A DNA stretch of 64,000 nt, taken from Melanopsichium pennsylvanicum. Taxonomy: Eukaryota > Basidiomycota > Ustilaginomycetes > Ustilaginales. Below the pieces are notes generated by a model that saw nothing but the letters and a program-made list of their open reading frames with translations, made no database searches and was not told where the DNA came from. The translations under genes and the position numbers were made by a program. The DNA is taken from contig OAPG01000021.1 of NCBI GenBank assembly GCA_900208305.1, forward strand, positions 372,001 to 436,000, read 5' to 3'. Positions 1-10,734 of this stretch are shown here, one piece after another; within the stretch, counting starts at the first letter, position 1; every line of letters starts with the position of its first letter.

Positions 1-482
1 TGATGCAGCGACACTCACCTTCCTACTAAATATGTGGGCATTCTTGTATAGATGTGTGACGCTCGCTGCTGGTGCGGGATCTGATGGCGATGCTTGAAGA
101 GAATCAAGATATTGATGTGCCAATGCTTGGCCAAGTCGTGACGAGAAGGACCCTTAGGCTTTGACTATGAGGGTGGAGGATAGATCGGGGTGGCCTGTTT
201 TCTGATTCCGATTCGATTGAGGATCGCAACAGGCCACATTTCAGTGTTTGTATTCACGTCAACGATATCTGACGCATGCACGGCTACATCGTGAATACGA
301 GAATTTTTAATCGGCTGGCAGGTCGAAAGTTGGCCGTCAAAGGTCAGACTTTTGCCTGAGCTACAAATTTTTAAACATCGAAATCCAAATCGTTTAAAAT
401 GCTGTTAATTGAAAGAGTCGGAGTGGAACCGATTTCCACGTCTTTGTTTGGTCACCAAAGTGTTCGGATCGAGAGTGTGCGC

Positions 483-526
<44 letters not shown>

Positions 527-959
527 TCGGATCATGTACGCAAGCACAGCACAGCATAGCACAGACCAGGCAGCCAAGACTGAGCCAACCCTGAAAAGAT
601 GAAGCTAAAGCTGAACCACAGTCTGTGCATTGACCCTATTGGATCTCCTAAACAGCACGCCGACCTCGGGCTCTGCTCACTATCTTACTTTATTCCCATT
701 CACATCTCCACCACGTTACATGCCCATTCGCTACCTCACACTCCTTCGTACACGTGCGTTGAGATCCCACTCTTCCTTCCCGAGCCCGTTATTTCACACA
801 CACGATCTCCTCCTTTTTGGCTACAGTCTATTCTTGACGTTTAAAAGCTCTCCGGCAATCCGCTTCTTTTCCTCGCTTTTTCCTATCATTCAAGTCACCT
901 CGTTTCTTTCCTTCACAGAGCGATCATTCGCGCACTCGGCGTAAATTTCGTCGCTCATC
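1..959. other. Left-edge intergenic region and 5' leader of the intersectin gene
   Basis: No credible coding region is seen. The stretch holds a long GT microsatellite (listed separately) and, from about 660 to 955, a C/T-rich segment that looks like a fungal promoter and leader just before the ATG at 960. Short open frames across it have no recognisable protein character. Confidence 0.6.
487..524. repeat. (GT)19 microsatellite
   Basis: Nineteen uninterrupted GT units lie about 435 bp upstream of the intersectin start codon. They create artificial Val/Cys-repeat open frames that are not genes. Confidence 0.97.
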
Positions 960-3900
960 ATGTATAACAACAACATGCAGGGTCAAGGCTGGGGCCGCCC
1001 CATGCAGCCTCAGATGACCGGGTATCCACAGCAGCAGCAACAAGCTAGCGCATTCCTTCAGCCTCAACAGACCGGCTACCCTGGCATGTCGCACTTTCAA
1101 CGCCCTATGCAGACCGGAACGCCTTATCAACAGCAGCAGATGCAACAACAGATGCAGCCGCAAGGCCTGACTCCCCAGCAAACAGGCATGATGGGCGGCA
1201 TGGGTATGCAGCAGGTTCGACCTCAAGTCACCTCAAACTTCCTCTCCCCTGGCCAAACTGGCATGGGTATGGGCATGGGTATGGGAGGTGGTCTTCAGCC
1301 CCAGCAAACAGGTTACATGGGTGGTTTACAGCCTCAGCAAACTGGGTTCATGGGCAATGGCGGCCTCCAGATGCAACAGACAGGTCTCATGCCACAAATG
1401 ACTGGTATGCCTATTCGAGACCCACGATTGCAGCTTATGAGTGCTCAATTTTTACCCGCATCCCAGCCTTTCTCTGGTGCTCCTCTTGCCAGCAACATGA
1501 ATTTCAGCCAGGCTAGCATGCAGCCATCCAACTTCCAGTCCCAAATCCAGAACCTCAGCCAGCAGCAGCAAGGATCTAAGGAGCCTCGTATCCCGTGGGC
1601 TCTCAGCAAAGAGGAGAGGAAGAGCTATGATTCCATCTTCCGTGCCTGGGATGCTAAGGGCACCGGCTTCATCAACGGCGAGGTCGCGCGAGAAGTATTC
1701 GGTCAGAGTGGTCTCGAAACCGACAAACTCATGCAGATCTGGCATCTGGCTGACACGGGCAATCGCGGAAAGCTCAATATCAACGAGTTCCACGTGGCCA
1801 TGGGTCTCATCTACCGTGCCCTCAATGGCAACGACATTCCTGATACACTCCCTGCCGAGCTCATCCCTCCTTCGGCAAAGGATCTCAACGACTCGGTCGA
1901 CTTTCTCAAGGATTTGCTCAAAAAGGACACCAACGTCCGTCACAGCACCGGTCTCAACATCCCTGAGGCTGGTTCCAATAGCGGTGCCTCCTACTCGAAA
2001 GCCCGCTCTTTCCACGAGAATCCCGTCGCCCCCAAGAAAGACGCTACTGCCTACAAGCACGATGATGCCGATGTTCCAAGCTACAAGAGCAGCAGTCGTC
2101 ATCTCGACCGCAAGACCGTCCGCTACGAAGGCCAGAGCGCCACCGACGATCTTAGCGAGATGAAGCGCCAGCTCGAAAATACTCAAAAGATGCTCGACAA
2201 GCAGGGCAACGACGATGAAGAGGACCGCGAACTCGACCGTGAGATGGATGATCTCCGCTACCGCATCCGACGTGTTCAGGATGACATAGAGTACTACAAC
2301 CGACGTGGTGGTCGAGACTCTGCCGACTCGCGCCGCAAGGCTGAACGAGAACTCATGCACCTCATGCATGAGCGCCTGCCTCAGCTCGAGAAGCGTATTG
2401 AAGCTAAAGAGAGCCGCCAGCGCGATCGCAAACTCGGAGAGAGCCGAGAAAGGGACCGTCGCAACGACACTCACAGTCGCTACTCTTCGGACGATCGCGA
2501 TCGCCGCGACGATGATCGAGTCAACAGCCGCTCCGGCTCTGCTCTTGGCGACGGCGAGTATCTCCGCGGCACTTTTGAACGTGAGAGTGACAGACGCACG
2601 TTTGACAACGCCTCGCATGACCGATACGACGACCGCGACAGCTACCGACGCAGGAACGACGACCGTGATCGTGACGGCGGCCGATCCACCCCTTCCTCTC
2701 AGGCTCCCCCTCCTACTCCTCCCGTCGAGCCTGTCAAGCCCGCTGCTTCGCCCGCGCTCACTACTTCTGCCGCCAGCTCGGGTCCCCCCAAGAACATGTC
2801 TGCCGAGGAGCGTGCAGCATGGATCCGTTCGGAGGCTCAACGGCGTGTTCAGGAGCGCATGCGCATGCTGGGTGCGGTCGCGCCTGCTGGCCCTACTCCA
2901 GTTGATACCAGCGTTGAGGAACGACTCAAGGCTGAGCAGGCTGAGGCTGCTGCCAAGAGCGCGCAAGCTGACCAGGAAGCCGCTGCACGAGAAGAAGCAA
3001 GGAAGGCCCGGCTCGAAGAGCATCGTCTTCAGACCGAAAAGAGCAGCCTCGCCACTGTTAAGCAAGAGATCAAGGAGGCAGAAAAGGGCGATAACCCTCC
3101 TCCCGCTCCCATTGTTCAGGCAGCCAAGGAGGAGATCGACGACCAAGAGGAAATGATCCGACGTCGCGAAGAGGTTCTTGCCAAAGAGAAAGCCGAACGC
3201 GAGGCTCGACTCAAGAGGCTCGAAGAGCAAGAAGAAGAAGCTCGCAGACAGGAAGAAGCGTTCAAGGAGCGTCAAAGCATGTTTGCCAGCGGCGGAAAGT
3301 CAGCATCGTCTGCTCTTCCTCCTCCTTCCCGCAAGTCTGGCAAGGCAGCTGCTCCACCCCCGCCCCCTCCGTCGCGATCGCGTGCCGCTCCAACTCCTGC
3401 TACTGCCCCTGCCGCGCCTCCCGCACCAGCGCTGCCCGCCTCGCTTGCTCCTCCAGAGGCGCCACCGGCCCCTGCTCAGCCGAGTCCGACCCCGAGCACC
3501 AATTTCAGCACCAACCCTTTCCATCGCATGCAGCAAGGTGCAGGTGGTGCGGCTGTCAGCTCATCTTCGACTGGCCCCCATGCTCCTGCTGCCTCAAATC
3601 TTGTCGGAGGCACCAACCCTTTCTTCCGATCGCAGCAGCCTACAGCCGACTCCGACTTGCCGCCAGCAACTCGTGCAACCCCTCCTGTTTCGGCACAGCC
3701 TACCGGTGCCACGCCATCAACGACTTTGCGCACCCTTCACACGGCGCCAAAGCACGATGACGACGATTGGGAGGAGTCTGACAAGGAAGAGGACGATGAC
3801 GACGCTGATGGACCTGGTTCTAGCACCCGTGCCACTCGACAGAACCTCGCTCAGGCTCTGTTCAGCAACTTGATCCCAAGCAGCGGTCGATCGACACCTC

Positions 3901-6900
3901 CCACTTCGGCGCCAAGTGCACTAGCTGCTCCCCCTGCGCCGCCTGCCGCTCCTGGTGCTCCGCTTGCACCTGCAGCACCAGCAGCTCCAGCAGCTCCCGC
4001 CGACCCAGTCGCCAAGCCCGCCGCTGGCCCTGTCGACCGCGGTGCCTTGCTCGGTCAGATTCAGGGCGGTCTGAGGCTCAAGAAGGCGCAAACCAATGAC
4101 CGATCCAAGGCACTCGTCACAGGCAGCGTAATCGGTGACCCTTCGCCACCTGTGCAGACATATGTGCCCCCTCCTACCCCTGCTGCCGCTCCTGGAGCGC
4201 ACACAGCTACGTCTGCCGTCGCTGAGCGATTCAGTTACGAGGATGCATCGGTACCACCTCCCCCTTCCGCACCCCCGGCGCCTCCTGCTCCCAGCATGCC
4301 TGGCTCTTTTAATGCCGATGCCTCTGCTGGCGACTTAGACGCAGCCAACCCCAACCGACAGAGCGTCGATTGGACCAACAGCCTCGCCAATGACCAGGCT
4401 AACACCAAGGCTGCGTATGTTCCTGACGAGCCTTCCGTACGCGAAGAGGAGGAAGACAGTGAAGATGACGACGAAGGACCTGAAGACCTCGATTCTCGCA
4501 AGCCTGTTAACGATCACGCTACCTCGGGTGAAGATGAGGTGGAGGGTTTCGATCTTTCGAGCAGCGTTCGTGTGCGCACATTGTATAGCTACGCCGGTCA
4601 GCGCGATGAGGACTTGACCATGGAAGAGAACGATATTCTCTTGGCGCACCCTGCCAAGGATGAAAGCAGTGCCTGGTGGTACGGCTCGTTGGCCAATGGG
4701 TCCAAAAAAGGCTTCTTCCCTCGCTCGTATGTCGAGCCTATTGACAAACGTAAGTAACCGAGAATTGGATACGATGACGACCGACGACCCAATTGAGCAT
4801 TCTTGACTGACATTGCATTCGTTTTCTTGGTCCTATCATGCACAGCCGCTAAGGCCAAAGCCCTCTATAGCTACTCTGGATCTTCGCCTGAGGAAGCCAC
4901 CTTCTCTGAGGGCGACGAGCTCCTCGTAGTCGACCAAGAAGACGCCAACTGGTGGCGCGTTGACGTGGGCGGACACAAGATTCTTGTCGCACCCGCTACA
5001 TACTTGGAGCTTTCTGGTTAGTGCCAACCCCCAATTTATCTTGCCTCTGTCTGCTCTAAGCTTCGCTGTTCTTTCCCCCTGTCTTGTCACTCCCTCGCGA
5101 ATGTTGCCCAGGGTCCAATATCAAATAGAATCTACCGTACCGTTTACCCGCAGCATTCGTCTCGTGCCCTTTCTTGCCTCGTATGCTTTTACAAGGCCGG
5201 AAGGCCCCGAGAGGGAAGGGCGGGAGAGGTTAGGGGGGTTCCTTGTGATGACCTGGGCCCCTCTGCCTTGCCTGACCTCCCCTCGCTTGATGAGGTGTGG
5301 CAGTTGTGCTGGTGCAGTGGGTGAAGCATTCGTGCGTGGAGGGTGTGAGATGTAAAACATTGAAGATGTTCTCGATCCGAACAGTTGATCGCATCGAAAT
5401 GGATGATGTGCTGAGACTATCTTTCCTTTTTGCTCTTTTTACGCTCGCAGGAAAAAGCGAGCTGAAGAAGGTTGGCACTGGCAAACAAAGAACTACATCA
5501 GCACCAGCAGCTCACCATGCTCACGATGACAGCGATGGCGGCTCAGCCGTGATGGTCCATCTTGCATCTCAGGATTCTGCGTTAGAAAACAACAAACAAC
5601 CACTCAAGACTGCTGACTGGGTCATGGTCGACAAAGAGGCGCGCAGTCCCGGCTCTTGCACCATCAATATGGAGACATCTTCGCCCAACACGGGCGATGC
5701 AGACGCTATCGCCGATGAAGAGGTTCAGCTTGCTGCAGCACTGGAAGCATCTAAGAAGGAAGAACGCCAACACCAAGTGGACCGAATGCGAGAGGACAGG
5801 CATCTGCAAAAGGCGATTGAAGCGTCGAAGATGGAGGCAGTGGCATACGCGCTCGGCTCTATCGATGGTAGTGGAAGTGGAGCTGGTGTCACTGCAAGTC
5901 GCGGTGAGGAAGAAGCGGATTCTAACGACACAGATTCGACGACGGGCTGGACCTCGAGCGACGACGAAGAAGACGACGACGACGAAGAAGACCAAGACCC
6001 AGTCGCAGGTGGCTTTGAAGAAGATATGACGCCACACATAGACGCTGAGATTCGTCAACACACGATTGAGCGACTTCGCGTATTGGAAGCAGCAGGAGTT
6101 TTGGTCAAGACCGACGATGCTTCGGCTGATCCGATAAAGTCGTCGGACGATGATCCGAGCGATGCGAATGCTAAAGATGGCACCATCTCCGAGTCGAAAC
6201 CTGCTCGTCGTCCACCGCCTCCACCCGGTCAGAAACGTCATAAGAACATCGATGAGCTCATGATGCTCTCTCGCTCACGCACCACCAAGCGACCGCCCAA
6301 ACGCGAGGAGCCACAACGTCGAAAGCCTCCTCATCGACTGAGGAAGAAGCCCAGTCGAGATCTGTCATCCATACCCAGTGCTTCTTCTGCTCAAACTGGA
6401 GCCGAGTCTAGTGCAGACAATCCTGAGGCAGTTTCAGAGGATTGCATGGAGGACGCTTATGATCGATACCTCAAATTGACCAAGGAAGTTTCGTTGCAGC
6501 CCATCTTGCCTGCTATGGCTAGTGGTGCTGCTGCGGCGAACAAGGCCGTGCTTCCGCCGAGCTCGCCGTTTCCGGTCGCGATGGGTTCGCCAGCTCGACC
6601 AAGTTCAGCAGCAGGCGAATCGTCGTCGCGCACATCCGGCTTCTTGTCCACCATCAAGTCCATGTCGCACCGCAGTGGCTGGACGGGGCCAACCCAACGT
6701 CCTGATTCTGGCATGGGAATTCGCATCGTCAGCGGCCCAATTGCTATGAGCAACCCATCTATCTCTACCGCTCTCCTTTCCCCGACCTCGATGTCTGAGC
6801 CCAACCGAGCTAGCGGGGAATTATCCGACTCGACCGATACCAACGCGGCACGCGCAGGCGCTCCCTCCTGGTCGTCCCTAGTCGGTCCCGATCTGCTCTC

Positions 6901-7918
6901 GAATCTCACCGATCTCGAGCGGAAGCGTCAGGAAGCGATCTTTGAACTCATCTCGACCGAGACTGCACACGTCCGAGATCTTCAAATCATCGTCGAAGTG
7001 TTTTTTAACTCGATGCAGAGTATGCTGAGTGAAATAGCTAGTACGGTCATCTTTGCCAACATTGAAAGCGTTCTCTTTACCGCCGTTTCGTACCTGTCGG
7101 ATCTCGAAGCGAGGCAGAAGGAGGACAGGTTGTTCGTCACGATTATTGGGGATGTTTTGGAGAGACATATGCCGGGTATGAGCGTTTATCTGCCCTACTG
7201 TGTCAATCAACAGAGCGCAAGTGAGATCCTCGAGGCCGAGAGGAGGAGGGATACGAGGGTGGATATTCATCTCATGAATCTAAGGTCGAATCATCCTGCT
7301 GCAAGAGGGTTGGACTTGTCGCATTTCTTGCTGGTTCCAATGCAGAGGCTTACGAGGTATCCGCTGCTTTTGGGTCAGATCTTGAGGTACACACCTGAAG
7401 ATCATGTGGATTATGCTCATGTCAAAGGAGCAAAGGAGACGGCTGAGAGTATTCTCGCCAAGACCAACGAAGCCATCCGCGAGAACGAAGACGCTACGGC
7501 ACTCTCGAAACTTTCGGACAACCTCTGGTTGGGAGAAGAAGCCAAACTCGATTTGACAAAACCTTTCACCGATCCTCTTCAACCCAACGTCAAACGTAAG
7601 CGCAGCATCCTTCGTGATGAGATGGTGTCCAAATCTAAATCGGGTCGCAAGCTTCGTTTGGTGCTCACAACCGACTTACTTCTAGTGCTGCATGCACAAG
7701 ATAGTAGTCTCTACCGAATGCCAATCCCGGTACTCGAGGTGAAAGCTCAAGAGGCGAAGAGCAAAAGTGCCAGACACGCGGATGTGTTCGATGTCGCACA
7801 CTCTATGCCTGGCATGGGACAAGCGGATACTTTGAAATTGAGAGCGAGCAGTGCTAGGAATGCGCAGGTTTGGATCAGGTTGATCAACAATGCGAGGGCG
7901 AATGTGAGTAGAGTCTAG
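960..7918 (+). CDS. Intersectin-like endocytic scaffold/RhoGEF (EH, coiled coil, SH3x2, UIMx2, DH-PH)
   Basis: Three exons are inferred: 960-4749, 4846-5016 and 5451-7918. They join in frame (phase 1 at both introns; donors GTAAGT and GTTAGT, acceptors ACAG and GCAG) to give about 2,142 residues. The order is: Q/M/G-rich N-terminus with repeated PQQTG motifs; one EH domain (about 214-305, with a Ca-loop-like DAKGTG); charged coiled coils; Pro/Ala-rich linkers; SH3 number 1 at the end of exon 1 (ALYSY-like start, WWYG); SH3 number 2 filling exon 2; two UIM-like helices (about 1410-1445); then a DH domain (about 1810-2010) and a PH-like domain to the end. This is the architecture of animal intersectin-long and of Cryptococcus Cin1. 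The expected role is coupling clathrin/actin endocytosis to Rho-GTPase (probably Cdc42) activation; that role is inferred from the family. A Pan1/Ede1-type protein is excluded by the SH3-DH-PH tail. Confidence 0.85.
5017..5450 (+). other. Long intron 2 of the intersectin gene (434 nt)
   Basis: The donor is GTTAGT and the acceptor is a polypyrimidine tract ending in GCAG. It is several times longer than the other introns inferred here (about 90-165 nt). If retained, translation stops two residues into the intron (exon codons ...Leu-Ser-Gly-stop, stop at 5019-5021), directly after the second SH3 domain. The last 150 nt of the intron are open in the frame of exon 3. Confidence 0.75.
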
Positions 7919-8824
7919 GCAATTTAATTTTTTTTTTTTTACTCTCAGGTTGGACGTGAATGCGAGAACATTGATTGGGGGCAGTTTTCATGCCGAACGA
8001 GACTCTCTGAGTGTGATTGTGTGAGCTCAAATCTCACAATGTGAGCTTGATGATTGTGTTAACCAAAAAAAAAAAAAAAATTACGAGCAACGAACATAGC
8101 ATTCGTTAGAGGGATCTGGGCTGCAAGCAGTCAGCACAACGGTCAACACAAAAAAAAGCGTTTTGAATTTGAGCAGTGTAAAAGGCATCCGCCTGGAAAG
8201 CAGCTGCATGCATTCTTCCTAGAGATTCAAAGCTGGAGTTCCATGTCAAATGAGAGAAATAAAGAACAATGCTTTTTTTTTTTTTTTTTTTTTTTTGGAA
8301 AAGCAGACGCTTTTGTACACTTAGGTTTTGTGTTAAAACAGAATCCAAACAACTGTCATCTAGCAATTGTGAAATAATCTCCACAGCATAGTCTTGTGTT
8401 CAAAAATCGGATTAAATTCAGATTACACAAACTTGCCCCAAGAAAAACACCCAGACTCAGACGAATATTGTACCCTCAAGTGCTCAATTTCATACCTTCT
8501 TCTCGAAAATGTATACATAAAAACATCATCTGTTTGGCTACAGAGTCCCGACTCGAAAAAAAAAAAAATCTTCAAGTTTACCTTGTTTGACGTGAGGTTC
8601 ATACAGTATTTATTAAATGCCCGATTTTATACACACGAATTTTTTTTTCAGGTGTTAAAAAGCCCTTGGACAGTGGATCATTTTTGCAAAACGTGATATG
8701 TAGGCGTTACAACATGGGACCCTTATCAGAAGAAGAAATTGATCAAGAATACAAGTGAGATAGAAATGAAAAAGAGGTGGTATATGAGAGAGATAGAAAA
8801 AGCCTTTTTTTTTTTTTTTTTTTT
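7919..8824. other. Convergent intergenic region rich in homopolymers
   Basis: It separates the 3' ends of the intersectin and permease genes. No gene is seen. It is AT-rich with A/T runs: T12 near 7929, A16 at 8065-8080, T24 at 8273-8296, A12 near 8558 and T22 at 8805-8826. An AATAAA lies near 8258. It presumably contains both 3' UTRs. Confidence 0.65.
8273..8296. repeat. Poly-T run (24 nt)
   Basis: A pure T24 homopolymer between two convergent genes. Confidence 0.95.
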
Positions 8825-10486
8825 TTAAGAGATGAAAGCCCAGATCTTGCCACCGATGGTGGTAGGCTTCTCATCGGGAACCTCTGCCTCGATGATCTCA
8901 CGAAGACCTGTGGTGAGATCGACTTCGGAAGATGGGATGTGAGCACCGTTATTGCGGTTGTAAAACCAGCTTCCAACGTAGAGGATGATGAAGAAGGGAA
9001 TGGGGATGTAGTTGGTGATGAAATCCGAAGAGGACCAATTACCCTTGAGGAAAACGGACCAGCCGGAGAAGAGCATGACGATGAAGGTGGTGCAGATGGT
9101 CCACCAACCGCAGAAGGGCTGAAGGAATGCCTGGTAAGGAAGCACGTCTCGAGACATGCCCTGAACCTTCATAGCCTTGTGGAAGCGAACGTACATAACA
9201 CCAATGCAGAACCAGGTAACCATACCGGCGATCGAAGTCATGTTGGCAAAGTATCCGAAAACGGTCGAGGCACCATCGCGAACAGACATGTAAGAGAGAA
9301 GAGAGAAAGCAACCGAAACGGCAACGGCCATGTAAGGAAGACCGTTCTTGGTAGTGCGAGCAAAGATACGAGGAGCGGAACCACCGATAGCCAGCGAGTA
9401 AAGAGCTCGCGACGAGGTGAAAAGGTCGGAAGAAGCAGCAGAAATAGCTGAGGTGACCAATGCCGCATTGATCAGAGAAGGTAAAACACGAATTCCCGCT
9501 CCCTTGATTGCAATTACGAAGGGCGAACGAGCGGCGGTCTTGTGGCCCTTAGTGAGCTCGGGGGCATTGGAGGAGCAAACGAGGCCAATCATAAAGGTAC
9601 CGAGGAAGTAGAAGAGGCAGATACGAATCCAAACCTTGCGGATAGCGCTGGGAATACTCTTGCGTGGGTTTTTGGCCTCGGCGGAAGCGATTGCAACGAT
9701 CTCTGTGCCTATGAAAGAAAAGGCGGCGTTGATGAGAACGGAGAAGAAGCCAAGGAACTCTCCAAGGCTGCCCTTGATGCCGTTGTAGTGCTTGAATGGA
9801 CCGGGCTCCTTCCAGTAGCGGAAGCCGAGACGGCCTTGATTGCCGACACCGAGGTCGATGCAGATGGAGAGGATGATCAAGCCGACGATGGTGATGATCT
9901 TGATGGAAGCGAACCAGAACTCGGCCTCGCCGTAAGCGCGGGTTCCGAGCAAGTTGATGGCGATAACAATGACGAGGAAAATCGAGATCCAGATGGCGGA
10001 GCTGAGGTCGGACCAATAGGTCATCAGAACGGCGGCAGCGGAAAGTTCAGCGGGGAGAACGATGACCCAGTTGTACCAGTAGTTCCAACCCATGGCGAAA
10101 GAGAGAGGCTTGCCGACGAATCGCTCGGCGAGCTTAATGTGACCACCAGGAACGGGAAGGTAAGAGATCATCTCACCGAGACACATCATCATGGCGTAAC
10201 AAACGGAACCCATGATTAGGTAGCCGAGCCAGAGACCGAGAGGACCGGCGTTGTGAAGGGAAGAGGCAGTACCCAGGAATAGACCTGTACCAATGACACC
10301 ACCGATGGAAATCATGGCCATGTGACGGGGAAGAAGAGCGTGCTTAAGCTCTTCACCCTTGCGCTGATCAAAGGCGTTGGTAGTATTGGCGCCGACACCG
10401 TCCTCGAGAGTGGCGACGACATCACCCTTATGGGTGAAGGAGCCGGACTTGTCCTTCTCCTCTGAGGGAGAGTGAGCGATTGACAT
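8825..10486 (-). CDS. Amino-acid permease (fungal YAT/APC family)
   Basis: One uninterrupted 553-codon frame encodes a protein with a hydrophilic N-terminus of about 50 residues and about 12 hydrophobic segments. The first transmembrane region carries the family signature GGVIGTGLFLGTA, followed by PGGH and the TEIVAIASAEAKNP segment typical of the family. The expected role is proton-coupled amino-acid uptake at the plasma membrane; substrate (general Gap1-like, Dip5-like or proline) cannot be told from sequence alone. The stop codon TAA is fused to a coding-strand A22 run, so the 3' UTR starts in homopolymer. No intron is needed. An upstream 17-bp tandem repeat (10675-10734) lies in its promoter region. 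Confidence 0.9.
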   Translation of the reverse strand: MSIAHSPSEEKDKSGSFTHKGDVVATLEDGVGANTTNAFDQRKGEELKHALLPRHMAMISIGGVIGTGLFLGTASSLHNAGPLGLWLGYLIMGSVCYAMMMCLGEMISYLPVPGGHIKLAERFVGKPLSFAMGWNYWYNWVIVLPAELSAAAVLMTYWSDLSSAIWISIFLVIVIAINLLGTRAYGEAEFWFASIKIITIVGLIILSICIDLGVGNQGRLGFRYWKEPGPFKHYNGIKGSLGEFLGFFSVLINAAFSFIGTEIVAIASAEAKNPRKSIPSAIRKVWIRICLFYFLGTFMIGLVCSSNAPELTKGHKTAARSPFVIAIKGAGIRVLPSLINAALVTSAISAASSDLFTSSRALYSLAIGGSAPRIFARTTKNGLPYMAVAVSVAFSLLSYMSVRDGASTVFGYFANMTSIAGMVTWFCIGVMYVRFHKAMKVQGMSRDVLPYQAFLQPFCGWWTICTTFIVMLFSGWSVFLKGNWSSSDFITNYIPIPFFIILYVGSWFYNRNNGAHIPSSEVDLTTGLREIIEAEVPDEKPTTIGGKIWAFIS

Positions 10487-10674
10487 TGTGAATGAGAAGT
10501 ATAAAAGGGAGAGCTGTCTAGGGAAGCGGGCGCCGGACGGATAAGGAAAGGAACCGGATACGAAACGCTGATGGGGGAAAGAATTTGTTCAGATGGCTAA
10601 AGGTACGATCGTCTTTATAGTTTCACTTGACACGATGAGTTGGCAGAGAGTCTTGTATGAGACCTGGTCGAGTG

Positions 10675-10734
10675 CAGTGGCTGTAAATCTACAGTGGCTG
10701 TAAATCTACAGTGGCTGTAAATCTACAGTGGCTG
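10675..10734. repeat. 17-bp tandem repeat, 3.5 copies
   Basis: The unit CAGTGGCTGTAAATCTA is repeated three times without mismatch, followed by a partial unit. It lies about 190 bp upstream of the permease start codon. Confidence 0.95.

Noticed and set aside
399..602. Short frames through the GT microsatellite
   Set aside because: Val/Cys and Val/Arg repeats are simply the translated GT repeat.
1452..3275. 607-codon open frame antisense to the intersectin exon
   Set aside because: It mirrors the coding strand's codon bias, has no recognisable domain, and the sense protein is clear.
5582..6241. 219-codon minus-strand frame within the intersectin GEF exon
   Set aside because: Shadow of the acidic/Ser-rich sense sequence; no domain.
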